Part shown: in pieces, positions 1 to 8,332 of the stretch | Position numbering within the stretch: position 1 is the stretch's first letter | Layout: each line of letters opens with the position of its first letter | From: Rhodococcus opacus | GTDB taxonomy: Bacteria > Actinomycetota > Actinomycetes > Mycobacteriales > Mycobacteriaceae | Length of the DNA stretch: 64,000 bases | Direction: 5' to 3' | Assembly: GCF_012396235.1 (NCBI RefSeq) | Contig: NZ_JAAXPA010000036.1 | Coordinates: 1 to 64,000 of the forward strand | Made by a program: the position numbers and the translations under genes | The notes under the pieces: model-generated | What the model was told of the DNA's origin: nothing | The model's database searches: none | What the model saw: the letters and a program-made list of their open reading frames with translations, nothing else

Positions 1-174
1 GATGGCATCCGCTCCCGACCCCGGCACCCACCGACCACCAATCAAACACGTAGCCGTCAAATCCACATCGGTCATTGTCACTATTCAAACCCTCACTACT
101 CGAAAATCGTTGGTAGGTGCCGCCGACTCGACGCACACGTATGGACGGTTCGGCCCCGAGAAGCCGATGAGTTG

Positions 175-1296
175 CTATGACGTCGGCGTCAGTGTTCGGT
201 CGACACCGTAGGTAACACCGAGTTCGCCGCCCACATCGTGGGCTTTGAGGCGCGGAAGCACCTCGGAGGCGAGCAGTTCGAAGTTTCGGGATGACACTTC
301 GGGCGCCATGCCTCCGAAGGACGGTGCGATCAGGACCCCGCCCGCGTCCAGTCGATCGACATACTCGAGAATCCGGTCGACGACCTGATCCGGCGTTCCC
401 CACACCTGGAGATCGGCGAGGAAGTCACAGAAGCCGTCGACTCCGTGCTTCTCGATGTTGCGGCTCAGCCCTGCGTAGTACTCGTAGCCTTCAATTTTCG
501 CGAATCCGACGTTGTCGAATTCGTAGTGCTCGACGGTCGACTCGGCGTAGCGCCGGAGGTAAACATCGCGCATCTGCCGGGCCTCGGCTTCTGTCTCTCC
601 TACTCCGACGAAGACGCAGATGATCGGCTTGGCCGGCTCCTCGCCGTTGATCTCGAGGTAACGGGCACGGTAGTCGCGCATCTCGGCTTCGGCTTTGTCC
701 CAGGGCTTCTGCGCGATGACCATCAGCCCGACCTGCAGACTTGCCATGAGGTCGATTGATTGCGGAGACACCGCCGATGCGAAGGTGCGACCGCGGAACG
801 ACGCATACGGCGCGGGGCGCAGGTCCATGGCCGGCTGTTTGTACAGTTCGCCGTCGGCTTCGATGACGCCGGACTCGAGACCGTTCAGGATCGCTTCGGC
901 ATACTCCGCGAAGAGCCTGCGGGACTTGCCCATCTCCACCCGGAAGCCGTCGAACTCTACCCGGCCGAGTCCTCGGCCGATGCCGAGCATCGAGCGGCCG
1001 CCCGAGAGATGGTCGAGCAGGATGAAGTTCTCGGCGGTCCGAACCGGGTCCTGCCAGGGAAGAACGGACACCATCGTCCCCAGTTTGACCGTGGATGTCT
1101 TGGCCGCAAGCCATGAGAGGAACTGCGGGACATCGGGTGTCATGCCGTAAGCAGTGAAGTGATGTTCCGGCGTCCATACCGAATCGAATCCGGCGGACTC
1201 TGCCCGCAGCGCGAGATCCAGCTCGTTGCGGTAGGTCTCCGCGTCCGAGACGTTTCCGTCGATGTTCTGAAATACGAGAGTGATGCCGGTGTGCAT
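175..1296 (-). CDS. LLM-class flavin-dependent monooxygenase
   Basis: This is a bacterial luciferase-like (LLM) oxygenase of 373 residues, expected to use reduced flavin and O2 to oxidise a small organic substrate in the cytoplasm. The family signature is a TIM-barrel start with ESAGFDSVWTPEHHF at about residues 33-47 and the glycine-rich GIGRGLGR loop after the first third. The open frame extends 31 codons further upstream, but a strong ribosome site (GGAGG, 6 bases before ATG) fixes the start at 1296. It lies downstream of the GMC oxidoreductase on the same strand after a 129-base gap that contains a 16-bp palindrome (1330-1345), so it probably has its own regulated promoter. Reduced flavin may come from the reductases at 4599-5659. 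The substrate cannot be read from sequence. It is distinct from the second LLM gene at 9611-10783. Confidence 0.85.
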   Translation of the reverse strand: MHTGITLVFQNIDGNVSDAETYRNELDLALRAESAGFDSVWTPEHHFTAYGMTPDVPQFLSWLAAKTSTVKLGTMVSVLPWQDPVRTAENFILLDHLSGGRSMLGIGRGLGRVEFDGFRVEMGKSRRLFAEYAEAILNGLESGVIEADGELYKQPAMDLRPAPYASFRGRTFASAVSPQSIDLMASLQVGLMVIAQKPWDKAEAEMRDYRARYLEINGEEPAKPIICVFVGVGETEAEARQMRDVYLRRYAESTVEHYEFDNVGFAKIEGYEYYAGLSRNIEKHGVDGFCDFLADLQVWGTPDQVVDRILEYVDRLDAGGVLIAPSFGGMAPEVSSRNFELLASEVLPRLKAHDVGGELGVTYGVDRTLTPTS

Positions 1297-1329
1297 CTCT
1301 CCTCCTTCGTCGAGTAGTTCGATCGGTCC

Positions 1330-1345
1330 TACCGACCGGTTGGTA
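1330..1345. promoter_or_regulatory. Palindromic operator candidate, site A
   Basis: The sequence TACCGACCGGTTGGTA matches the palindrome TACCNACCGGTNGGTA at all 14 defined positions. It sits 34 bases upstream of the LLM start at 1296, where a repressor would block transcription. Related copies lie at 3251, 12660 and 12809. The nearby TetR regulator is the obvious candidate ligand, by inference. Confidence 0.6.
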
Positions 1346-1425
1346 TGCAGTGTAGCGGCCGAAACCTCGGGGCGCCAGAGGCAAATCACCGTCGAATCAG
1401 CTGATTCGTGGGACCGCGCCCGGGA

Positions 1426-2946
1426 TCACCCCGCGGGTCTGCCGCACAGCAGATCGGCGGCCTTCTCACCGATCATCACGGTCGCAGCATTCGTGTTGCA
1501 CGAGACGATGCTCGGCATGACCGACGCATCTGCGACGCGCAACCCGCTGACGCCGCGCACCCGAAGGTGCGGATCGACCACCGCCGTCGCGTCAGTGCCC
1601 ATGCGACAGGTTCCCGAAAGGTGGAAGAAGCTGCTGACACTGTCGTGTATCGCCTTCTCCAACTCCGGGCGGTCGAGGCGAAGTAGTGCGGGGGCGTCGG
1701 AAGTGCCACCCCATTCGTCGAATGCGCTCGTCTCGGCGAGTGTGTTCACCACCTCGATTCCGGCGATGAGCTGTTCGATGTCGTACGGGTCGCTGAGGTA
1801 TTTCGGATCGATCAGCAGCGGCGCTTCCGGGTCGGAAGACGCCAGGCGAATGCTTCCGCGGCTTCGCGGGCGCATGTGCCCGATCCCGAAGGTGAAACTG
1901 TTCTCGGCTGGCCGTTGCCACGGCGTGTGGTAGTCGACCTGGATCTGCACGATCTGCAGCTCCGGCCGGGTCTGAGACGGGTTCGTCTTCGCGAACAGCG
2001 TCGACTCGGCGTAGTTGCCACTCGGTGGGGGCAGCTGTCGATCCGCGCGCATCCGGACTCCCGCCAGCAGGATGTGGTCCTGCAGGTTCAGGCCGACCTC
2101 CGGCGAATCGATCACCGGTTGCACGCCGACCAACTCGAGGTCTCGGACCGGTCCGACGCCCGAATGTAGCAGCAGCCGCACGGAATCGACTGCACCGGCG
2201 CACAATACAACGTCGCCGGCCGACGCGGACCGGATCGAGTGACCGTCCCAGGTGTACTCCACCCCACGACAGCGATCGCCCACGATGACGAGGCGTCGAC
2301 AGATCGCCCCGGTGCGAACTGTCAGATTTGTCCGGCCGAGCGCCGGCCTGAGGTAGGCACTCGCGGTGCTCTGTCGCCGGTTCCCGCTGATCAGCAACTC
2401 ATGGCACGCTGCCCCGAGTAACTCGCCACTGTTGAGGTCTGCTGCGACGGCGTGCTGCGCCTGCCGCGCGGCCTCGACGTGAGCGAGTGACAACGGGTGG
2501 GGCGAGTCGATCGGCCGCGGCGCCAGTGGTCCGCCCCGACCCCGGAATCGGGGGTCGCCGTCGGGGACGTCCTCGGAGCGCATGAAGTAGGGCAACACCG
2601 AGTCATAGTCCCAACCCTCAGCGCCCTCCGCGGCCCACGAGTCGTAGTCGACTCGGTGTCCCCGCAGGTGCGCCATGACGTTGATCGAGCCCGAGCCGCC
2701 CAGGACCTTGCCGCGGGTCGCGGGGACCGTCCGCCCGAGAGCCTTCTGCGGAACCGTCGCGTAATTCCAATCCAGCTCGCTGCCGGCCAAACTCGGCCAG
2801 GAACCTGGGTTCTCGATGTCTGGTCGTCGCTCGGAGCCGCCGGCCTCCAGGAGCAGGACCCGGACCTCAGGATCCTCGGTGAGTCGCGCGGCAAGGATGC
2901 ACCCGGCGGTTCCGCCGCCGACGACGATGTAGTCGTAGGAGTCCAT
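1426..2946 (-). CDS. GMC-family FAD-dependent oxidoreductase
   Basis: This is a glucose-methanol-choline oxidoreductase of 506 residues, the usual family size, expected to oxidise an alcohol to an aldehyde or ketone with FAD. The dinucleotide-binding motif VGGGTAGC is at residues 9-16. The C-terminal catalytic block shows HLSGTCRMG (His442, motif 445-450) and CNTNAATVMIGEKAAD (Asn about 484), the family His/Asn pair. No signal peptide is seen, so it should be cytoplasmic. The start codon lies 6 bases after the stop of a 27-codon open frame (2953-3036) that has a better ribosome site, so translation may be coupled. A palindromic operator candidate lies further upstream at 3251. Its probable role is one alcohol-oxidation step in the TetR-linked catabolic locus. 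The substrate is unknown. Confidence 0.88.
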   Translation of the reverse strand: MDSYDYIVVGGGTAGCILAARLTEDPEVRVLLLEAGGSERRPDIENPGSWPSLAGSELDWNYATVPQKALGRTVPATRGKVLGGSGSINVMAHLRGHRVDYDSWAAEGAEGWDYDSVLPYFMRSEDVPDGDPRFRGRGGPLAPRPIDSPHPLSLAHVEAARQAQHAVAADLNSGELLGAACHELLISGNRRQSTASAYLRPALGRTNLTVRTGAICRRLVIVGDRCRGVEYTWDGHSIRSASAGDVVLCAGAVDSVRLLLHSGVGPVRDLELVGVQPVIDSPEVGLNLQDHILLAGVRMRADRQLPPPSGNYAESTLFAKTNPSQTRPELQIVQIQVDYHTPWQRPAENSFTFGIGHMRPRSRGSIRLASSDPEAPLLIDPKYLSDPYDIEQLIAGIEVVNTLAETSAFDEWGGTSDAPALLRLDRPELEKAIHDSVSSFFHLSGTCRMGTDATAVVDPHLRVRGVSGLRVADASVMPSIVSCNTNAATVMIGEKAADLLCGRPAG

Positions 2947-2952
2947 GATGCT

Positions 2953-3036
2953 CTACCGCCCGACCCCGACCGGCTGCACCGCGCCTGCCGTCACGGTATT
3001 CGCGTTCGGAACTTCACCGAGCAGTTCTGCTGACAT
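2953..3036 (-). CDS. Candidate 27-residue leader peptide upstream of GMC gene
   Basis: This short frame starts with ATG at 3036, encodes MSAELLGEVPNAN and continues to a TAG six bases before the GMC oxidoreductase start. A plausible ribosome site (GAGGAT, about 6-7 bases before ATG) precedes it, whereas the GMC gene has only a weak one. Nineteen of 27 third positions are G or C, less biased than the surrounding genes, so coding is possible but not proven. It resembles no precursor peptide I know and lacks the C-terminal IVY of mycofactocin precursors. It may be a leader for coupled translation, a small protein, or chance. Confidence 0.35.
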   Translation of the reverse strand: MSAELLGEVPNANTVTAGAVQPVGVGR

Positions 3037-3250
3037 GATCCATCCTCAATGTCGTACGGATAGAGGGGCTCTCATCGTTCTCGAGAAGGGAGCGCCGATC
3101 TCGGATATCTCGGGGAACGACCGCCTGAAGTCACTGATTCAGGCTGGAGCGCGTCCGGTGCGTGAGGCTTCTCGACAACAGAGGAACGCCTTCCAGCCAG
3201 GAAGCGCGACGCCGGCTCAACAGATAAAACGAAGTTCATCTGTGCTTACA

Positions 3251-3266
3251 TACTAACCGGGCGGTA
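3251..3266. promoter_or_regulatory. Palindromic operator candidate, site B
   Basis: TACTAACCGGGCGGTA matches 12 of 14 defined positions of TACCNACCGGTNGGTA. A second, perfect 12-bp palindrome CGGTACGTACCG overlaps it at 3262-3273. Both lie in the 408-base gap between the TetR gene (ends 3445) and the 27-codon frame/GMC unit (starts 3036), the region expected to hold the GMC promoter. The rest of the gap holds a terminator-like hairpin at 3395-3424 and no gene that I can support. Confidence 0.55.
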
Positions 3267-3394
3267 CGTACCGTTGTGAGATGACGTTACCGCACTACGC
3301 GTCAGGGGGTCAAGAGATCGCGACGATACCGCTGGGACCGCGGTTCACCCGGATACCGCGAACCCGCCGCATCACGGTAGGCGCTAACGAGCAC

Positions 3395-3424
3395 GGCCTC
3401 CACAAAGGGACATTCGTGGAGGCC
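3395..3424 (-). terminator. Hairpin downstream of tetR-type gene
   Basis: GGCCTCCAC (3395-3403) and GTGGAGGCC (3416-3424) form a perfect 9-bp stem with a 12-base loop, 20 bases past the TetR stop codon. There is no clear U-tract, as is common for actinobacterial terminators. Confidence 0.6.
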
Positions 3425-3444
3425 GGGTGGTCGAGGAGTGCAGC

Positions 3445-4089
3445 TCAGGCGTCCGCTGGTCGCTCGATCAGTCCGTCGATGAGGATGTCGGCGTAGATGG
3501 TGCCGATTTCGCGGGGGGTTACCGAGCCCTTCAGGTCCAGCCAGACGTGTGTCCACGCCCCCATGCCGATGATCCCGAATGCCACCAGTCGTGCCGGGCC
3601 CTTCTTTCGGAACACACCCTCCTGCATGCCGCGCTCGATCACGTCGACGAAGAAGCGCTCGAACTCGTCACGCTTCTGCTGGATCTCGGCGAAGACATCC
3701 GTGGGCAGGAACTTCCGTTCCTGCATGAACACCGTGATCTCCGCCTTGTAGATCGACATCGGTTCGAGTAACGCCTCGGTGATCAGTCGTCGCAGGATCT
3801 GATCCGGACTCTGTTCCTTGTCTGCCATGACACTGCGCGCACGCCCCAGCTGATAGTTGATGAACTCGTCGTGCACCCGGTAGAGCAGGTCTTCCTTGCT
3901 CTCGAAATGGTGATAGAAGGCGCCCTTGGTCAGCTCCGCTGCATCGACGATGCTCTGGACAGACGTTGCCGCGTACCCGTTCCTCTCGAAGAGCGCAACC
4001 GCGTTCTCGAGCAGGGCACGCCGAGCCCCCTCGGGGTCGCGGACCCTACGGCCGCTCGTCTTGCCACTCGAAACCTTCGGCCTCGCCAC
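3445..4089 (-). CDS. TetR-family transcriptional regulator
   Basis: This is a TetR-type repressor of 214 residues. The N-terminal helix-turn-helix is clear: ARRALLENAVALFERNGYAA, then VQSIVDAAELTKGAFYHHF, ending FESKEDLL. The rest is the ligand-binding domain. An ATG lies 17 codons upstream at 4140, but a GGGAGGAA ribosome site stands just before a GTG at 4089, which I take as the start. The gene stands between the GMC/LLM units and the nine-gene operon ending at 4270, on the same strand. A family of 16-bp palindromes upstream of neighbouring transcription units (1330, 3251, 12660, 12809, weakly 4233) suggests it is the local repressor. The inducer is unknown, but an acyl-CoA or ring-cleavage intermediate would suit the gene set. 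Confidence 0.88.
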   Translation of the reverse strand: MARPKVSSGKTSGRRVRDPEGARRALLENAVALFERNGYAATSVQSIVDAAELTKGAFYHHFESKEDLLYRVHDEFINYQLGRARSVMADKEQSPDQILRRLITEALLEPMSIYKAEITVFMQERKFLPTDVFAEIQQKRDEFERFFVDVIERGMQEGVFRKKGPARLVAFGIIGMGAWTHVWLDLKGSVTPREIGTIYADILIDGLIERPADA

Positions 4090-4232
4090 GAAACTTCCTC
4101 CCTGGCTGTTCAGCTCGCCATTCATCGCCGAGTGCGCCATCCATCTCGAGCACTCTGCACGAAGCGGGTAGGCGCGATGCTACGGGCACGCCGGCGCACC
4201 GCACAACGCCTCACGCACTCTCGCAGTATACA

Positions 4233-4248
4233 TCCGTACCAGTCGGCA
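4233..4248. promoter_or_regulatory. Weak operator candidate upstream of tetR-type gene
   Basis: TCCGTACCAGTCGGCA matches 10 of 14 defined positions of TACCNACCGGTNGGTA and lies 144 bases upstream of the TetR start. It could be a degenerate autoregulatory site. The evidence is weak because dyad symmetry is poor. Confidence 0.25.
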
Positions 4249-4269
4249 TGATATTACCGTCCGACGAAC

Positions 4270-4602
4270 CTATCGAGAGTCTTCGGGGTCGGGGAGGTCC
4301 CGGAGGATCTGGACTGCCGTCATGGCGGTCGGCCAGCCGGAATAGAACGCGAGGTGAGTGGCGACCTCCACGAGTTCTTCGACTGTGAGGCCGTTGTCCA
4401 GTGCCGTGCGCAGATGAAAGGGAAGCTGGTCAGAGCGGTAGAGCGCGATCAAGGCAGCGACCGTGACGAGGCTTCGGTCCCGAGGTGTCAGTTCATGTCG
4501 TGTCCAGATGTCGCCGAACAGGGTGTCGTCGGTGAGTTCTGCCAGTTTCGGAGCGAACGAACCGAGTGCCGCTCGGGCAGGGCCTGGGCGTCCCGTGCTC
4601 AC
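4270..4602 (-). CDS. Carboxymuconolactone decarboxylase-family protein
   Basis: This small protein of 110 residues belongs to the CMD/AhpD fold. The signature runs from FGDIWTRHELTPRDRSLVTV through HLRTALDNGLTVEELVEV to the conserved Gly-Trp-Pro in YSGWPTAM. No CxxC is present, so AhpD-type peroxidase chemistry is unlikely. It more likely acts as a decarboxylase or lactone-handling enzyme, or has an unknown role. It is the last gene of a nine-gene operon and its GTG start overlaps the FMN reductase stop by 4 bases. The length is typical of single-domain CMD proteins. Confidence 0.8.
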   Translation of the reverse strand: MSTGRPGPARAALGSFAPKLAELTDDTLFGDIWTRHELTPRDRSLVTVAALIALYRSDQLPFHLRTALDNGLTVEELVEVATHLAFYSGWPTAMTAVQILRDLPDPEDSR

Positions 4603-5129
4603 TGCGCCGGCGCGGTGCGCAGCGCGTTCGCCAGCGGGGCGCCTTCTCGGGACAGCCAGGTGCTGACCGTGTCCGTGAGGTGGTCGAGTTCGGAGTCCAC
4701 GACGTAGAGACTCCGAGTGGGCACGACGGCACCCAGTTCGACGAGCAGCGGTCGGAGATGGACCTCGCCCGCCATCGCATGGTGTGCAGCACCGCCCACC
4801 ATCACGGGCACCGCCGAGACACCGTCGAGTGAGACGGAGCCGAAACGGTCGAAGAAGCCCTTGAGTAGGCCCGTGTAGGTCGCCTTGTAGGTCGGCGAGG
4901 TCACGATGAGGATGTCGACTCCGCTGACGAGCTCCATGTCACGTTGCACCGTCGCGGAGTCGGGGTCCAGAACGGCCCCGCCGTGCATCGCCAGATCGAC
5001 GACAGGGCCGACCCTGCCTCCGACCGCATCGGCAACCTGTCGGCCCACTTCCGCTGCGACGGTTGCCGTGCGTGACGCCGGCCGTGGGTTTCCGACCAGA
5101 ACACCGACTGTGATATCGCTGTGCGCCAT
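4599..5129 (-). CDS. NAD(P)H-dependent FMN reductase
   Basis: This is a flavodoxin-fold FMN reductase of 176 residues (SsuE/NADPH-dependent FMN reductase family). The start VGVLVGNPRPASRT is the phosphate-binding loop, and VTSPTYKATYTGLLKGFFDR is the conserved flavin-site block. The open frame runs upstream, but GAGGAGA six bases before ATG 5129 marks the start. It should supply reduced FMN to the LLM oxygenases of this locus. A second reductase of a different fold follows immediately upstream (5165-5659), an unusual duplication of this function in one operon. Confidence 0.87.
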   Translation of the reverse strand: MAHSDITVGVLVGNPRPASRTATVAAEVGRQVADAVGGRVGPVVDLAMHGGAVLDPDSATVQRDMELVSGVDILIVTSPTYKATYTGLLKGFFDRFGSVSLDGVSAVPVMVGGAAHHAMAGEVHLRPLLVELGAVVPTRSLYVVDSELDHLTDTVSTWLSREGAPLANALRTAPAQ

Positions 5130-5164
5130 GGACTCTCCTCGATTCATCGTCAACGAGTATCGGT

Positions 5165-5659
5165 TCATACCTGCGATCCGACGGCCGTGAAGAAGGCCCG
5201 GCGTGCATAGGCCAAGGCATGGCAATCCTCGCGCACTCCCCCGTCGACCACGGCACCGACCACGATCGTGTGATCGCCGGCCTCGACCATCTGCTCGACC
5301 CGGCACACTGCGAACGCCGCGGTGTTCTCCGCGAGCACCGGCCCGCCCAGTCCTCCGTCCGGGGCCGACCATGCATGTCCGTCGAACTTCGAGTCCGACT
5401 TGACCGCGAAGGCCAGCGCGACGCTCTCGTGGCCGTCGGCGATGTAGTTGACGGTGAACGATCCCGACGAACGCACCGCCTGCAGGGTGTTCGACCCGTG
5501 GTCGAGGCATGCGAGGACGAGCGGGGGATCCAGGGAGACAGAGCACACCGCGGACATCGTCAAACCCTGATGCCTGCCGTCGTCACCGGTGGCGGTGACG
5601 ACTGTGGCGGGGCCTGGTGCATACGCCATGATGTCCTTGAACTTGCCCAGGTCGATCAT
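5165..5659 (-). CDS. Flavin reductase-like FMN-binding protein
   Basis: This is a split-barrel flavin reductase domain protein of 164 residues (HpaC/RutF type). Characteristic segments are GLTMSAVCSVSLDPPLVL near the start, GSFTVNY in the middle and the GDHTIVVGAV block, where the family His sits. It uses NAD(P)H to reduce flavin for a partner monooxygenase and is soluble. It sits 12 bases after the crotonase and 35 before the SsuE-like reductase. With the LLM enzyme at 9611-10783 it makes a plausible two-component monooxygenase. Confidence 0.88.
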   Translation of the reverse strand: MIDLGKFKDIMAYAPGPATVVTATGDDGRHQGLTMSAVCSVSLDPPLVLACLDHGSNTLQAVRSSGSFTVNYIADGHESVALAFAVKSDSKFDGHAWSAPDGGLGGPVLAENTAAFAVCRVEQMVEAGDHTIVVGAVVDGGVREDCHALAYARRAFFTAVGSQV

Positions 5660-5671
5660 CGTTCGTTTCTC

Positions 5672-6454
5672 CTAGCTGGATCGGGATGACGTGGTGCGGC
5701 CCGCGGCGCGAATCGCGTCCTGGACACCGGGGTTGTACGCACTGGCTGCCTGAGCCCAGGACTCGAATCCCACCGTCACGTCAAAGGAATTCTCGGCGGC
5801 GAGATTCACGGCTTGTTTCATGTCACGAGCGAGTGACGGCTGCAGATCCGCGACCGAATGTGCGAGAGTCAACGCTTCTCCGAGCGGGTCATCGGCGTAG
5901 ACGTCTGCGAGTCCCTCGTCATGGGCTTGCGCGCCGTCGAGTGTGCGGCCGCGGAGAACCGTGCGCAGTGCACGTCCCCGCCCCAGCCTCTCCGTCAGGA
6001 AATAGGTGCATCCGCCTCCCGGATGAAGTCCCAACTTCGCGAAGGTGGCACCGAATCTGGCGTTCGGTCCGGCGATAGTGATGTCGCATGCCAGCGCGAG
6101 ATTCAACCCGGCACCGATCGCGTGACCGTTGACGGCGGACACCGTCGGATACGGAAGCTCGCGCAACCACAGGAAGCTCTCGTAGTACGACAGTTGACGG
6201 GCCCGCATGCTCGAGGGAGTCGCGCCGTTCACGCCGAAGATCGCCATGAGATCCGCCCCGGCACAGAACGAGGTCCCGGATCCGGTCACCACCAGGCACC
6301 GCGTTTCAGTGTCGGTGGACAGCTGTTCCGCCGCTTCGAGTAGCTCGAGTCGCATGTCTGGGCCGATGGCGTTCCGCTTCTCCGGATCGTCGAGTACGAG
6401 AACCCGGACGCCGTCGTCGTGCCGCTCGATGCGAATCTTGTCGAATTCTGTCAT
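5672..6454 (-). CDS. Crotonase-fold protein lacking the usual hydratase glutamates
   Basis: This is an enoyl-CoA hydratase/isomerase-family protein of 260 residues. The oxyanion-hole segments are present: SFCAGADLMAIFG and GHAIGAGLNLALACD. In hydratases the first catalytic Glu follows the FG of the next helix (FGQPE). Here the sequence is RFGATFAKLGLHPGGG, with no Glu, and the second Glu position also appears replaced in RGRALRTVL. A hydrolase, isomerase, decarboxylase or C-C lyase role is therefore as likely as hydration. An ATG at 6496 overlaps the RidA end but has no ribosome site. I chose 6454, which gives the usual family length. It is mid-operon, between RidA and flavin reductase. Confidence 0.82.
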   Translation of the reverse strand: MTEFDKIRIERHDDGVRVLVLDDPEKRNAIGPDMRLELLEAAEQLSTDTETRCLVVTGSGTSFCAGADLMAIFGVNGATPSSMRARQLSYYESFLWLRELPYPTVSAVNGHAIGAGLNLALACDITIAGPNARFGATFAKLGLHPGGGCTYFLTERLGRGRALRTVLRGRTLDGAQAHDEGLADVYADDPLGEALTLAHSVADLQPSLARDMKQAVNLAAENSFDVTVGFESWAQAASAYNPGVQDAIRAAGRTTSSRSS

Positions 6455-6485
6455 TTCCCAGTCTTTCTGCGAGGTTCCGGTCGAC

Positions 6486-6881
6486 TCAGCCGGCATCGGG
6501 GCGTACCGCTACGGCTTCGATCTGAACGCGCAGGTTCGAGGCGATACCGAGAACGAATGTCGACCGCGCCGGGTACGGTCCCTCACCGAAAGCGCCCTTG
6601 TACGCATCGAGGAACTCGAAGCGATATGCCTCGTCTTGCAGGTAACAGGTGGTCTTGACGACGTCGCGCAGGGTGAGGCCTGCGTCCGCCAAGATTCTGG
6701 CGACGTTCTCGAGGCAGATCCGGGTCTCGTCGGCGATCGACTCCGCCTCCGGACGTCTCGCCATGGTCTCAGGGTCGATCGCCAGGCCCGCGGCATAGAC
6801 GAACACGTCGGTCGCGGTACCGGACGACAGCCCCTGCGGACTGAAATCTCCCAGGTCGGCTGGATTCAAGTAGTCGATCAT
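6486..6881 (-). CDS. RidA-family deaminase (first copy)
   Basis: This is a RidA/YjgF/UK114-family protein of 131 residues. Such proteins hydrolyse reactive enamines or imines, and RutC members act after flavin oxygenases in ring degradation. The family core is visible: ARILADAGLTLRDVVKTTCY and GEGPYPARSTFVLGIA, with the substrate-contacting Arg in YPARST. It is homologous to the second copy at 9187-9582 with the same length, so the operon encodes a diverged pair. A GAGG ribosome site precedes ATG 6881. The upstream extension to 6956 lacks one. Confidence 0.87.
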   Translation of the reverse strand: MIDYLNPADLGDFSPQGLSSGTATDVFVYAAGLAIDPETMARRPEAESIADETRICLENVARILADAGLTLRDVVKTTCYLQDEAYRFEFLDAYKGAFGEGPYPARSTFVLGIASNLRVQIEAVAVRPDAG

Positions 6882-6921
6882 TTCGACCTCGTCTTTCGTT
6901 TGTACGATTCGGTTGCAGTGA

Positions 6922-8268
6922 TCACGCATTGCGTAGATCGACGGTCCGGGTCTCACCGAGTGCGCTCACAGAAAGCGCGGCCACGATGCACAGCGCGGAG
7001 ATCATCACGGAAACCGCGATGCTGCCCGGGCCTCCCGGCGCGATGAAGGTTGCAGCGAGGAGCGGGCCGAGTCCGCCACCGATCATTCCGGCAAATTGGT
7101 AGCACAGGGATACGCCCGTGTAGCGGGACGCCGTCGGGAACAGCTCCGCGAGCAGTGCGGGGACCGGGCCGTTCGCCGCCGCGTTGAGCACGGTCATGCT
7201 GATGACATACGAGAGCAGGATCAGTGGGAAGCTTCCCGACGTCACCAATGGGAACATCGCGAACGCGTGGATCGCCGTGAGCAGGGCTGCGGTGACGTAG
7301 ACCGGTCGCCGGCCGTATCGGTCGGAGAGCCACGCGAACAACGGGACAGTGAGAAGCATGCCAGCCGTACCGATCATCATCGCGTTGAGCAGCGTCTGGC
7401 GCGGGATCCCGAAGTCCTTGTGCGCGTACGTCACCAGCAGTGACGTCGCCACCGCGTACGCCATGAACGGTCCGGCGTAGACGCCGATTCCGAGCAGCAC
7501 GCGACCCCGGCGTTCCCGAAGTAGCGCGAACAGCGGCGCGCGGCGCGGCTCCTCTTCGCTACGCTCCTTCTTCTCGGCCAGCAGGACGGGACTCTCGCGT
7601 ACGCCGACCCGGATGTACATGCCGATTCCGACGAGGACGACCGTCACGAGGAAGGGTAGACGCCAACCCCAGGACAGGAACTGGTCCTCGGAGAGCCCGC
7701 CTAGCGCTGCGAAGGCCGCGAAGGACAGTAGGAGTCCGGCCGAGGCTCCCATCTGGGTTGCGCTGCCGTAGAATCCGCGGGACTTCGTGTTCGCATGTTC
7801 GACAGCCATCAACACGGCGCCGCCCCATTCACCGCCGACGGCGATTCCCTGCATGAGACGGAGCGCCACGAGCAGGATCGGGGCGAGCACGCCGATCTTG
7901 TCGGGCGTCGGCAGCAATCCGATCGACACGGTTGCCACCCCCATGATGCTCAGCGTCCAGATGAGCGAGGATTTCCTGCCGAACCGGTCGCCGAAGTGGC
8001 CGAAGATGATTCCACCGAGCGGGCGGGCGAGGTACCCGACGGCTAGCGTGCCGAACGAGGCGATCAGCGCCACGGCCGGCGACGATCCCGCGAAGAACAC
8101 GGGAGCGAACACCAGGCTCGCCGCGGTCGCGTAGATGAGGAAGTCGTAGTACTCGATCGTGCTGCCGATCGCGCTGGCGATATAGACGCGGCGCCGTTGG
8201 CGAACAAGATCGTCGTTGGGCCTGTCCGTAGTTGCCCTTGGGGAGGAAGTGCCGTCGAGAGTACTCAT
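6922..8268 (-). CDS. MFS transporter, metabolite:H+ symporter (MHS) type
   Basis: This is a 12-helix major facilitator of 448 residues. The first helix GSTIEYYDFLIYATAA and the loop GHFGDRFGRKSSL are hallmarks of the MHS subfamily, which imports organic acids, betaines or aromatic acids with protons. A conserved GGEWGGAVLMAVEHA helix follows. A GGAGA ribosome site sets the start at 8268; the frame continues upstream without a signal. Its position inside the LLM/RidA operon makes it the likely uptake system for the degraded compound, which is therefore probably a soluble, charged molecule. Confidence 0.88.
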   Translation of the reverse strand: MSTLDGTSSPRATTDRPNDDLVRQRRRVYIASAIGSTIEYYDFLIYATAASLVFAPVFFAGSSPAVALIASFGTLAVGYLARPLGGIIFGHFGDRFGRKSSLIWTLSIMGVATVSIGLLPTPDKIGVLAPILLVALRLMQGIAVGGEWGGAVLMAVEHANTKSRGFYGSATQMGASAGLLLSFAAFAALGGLSEDQFLSWGWRLPFLVTVVLVGIGMYIRVGVRESPVLLAEKKERSEEEPRRAPLFALLRERRGRVLLGIGVYAGPFMAYAVATSLLVTYAHKDFGIPRQTLLNAMMIGTAGMLLTVPLFAWLSDRYGRRPVYVTAALLTAIHAFAMFPLVTSGSFPLILLSYVISMTVLNAAANGPVPALLAELFPTASRYTGVSLCYQFAGMIGGGLGPLLAATFIAPGGPGSIAVSVMISALCIVAALSVSALGETRTVDLRNA

Positions 8269-8332
8269 TGCGGTCTCCGGATTCGGGGCGGGGGTGGATC
8301 GCTGGTGATCACATCGGCCCGCTGAGTGGGGG

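Noticed and set aside
2..211. 69-codon frame at the window start on the plus strand
   Set aside because: It overlaps the end of the LLM gene, has no ribosome site or recognisable protein pattern, and is likely chance.
3281..3496. Plus-strand frame of 71 codons next to the TetR gene
   Set aside because: It runs into the TetR gene on the opposite strand and across its terminator hairpin, with no homology pattern.
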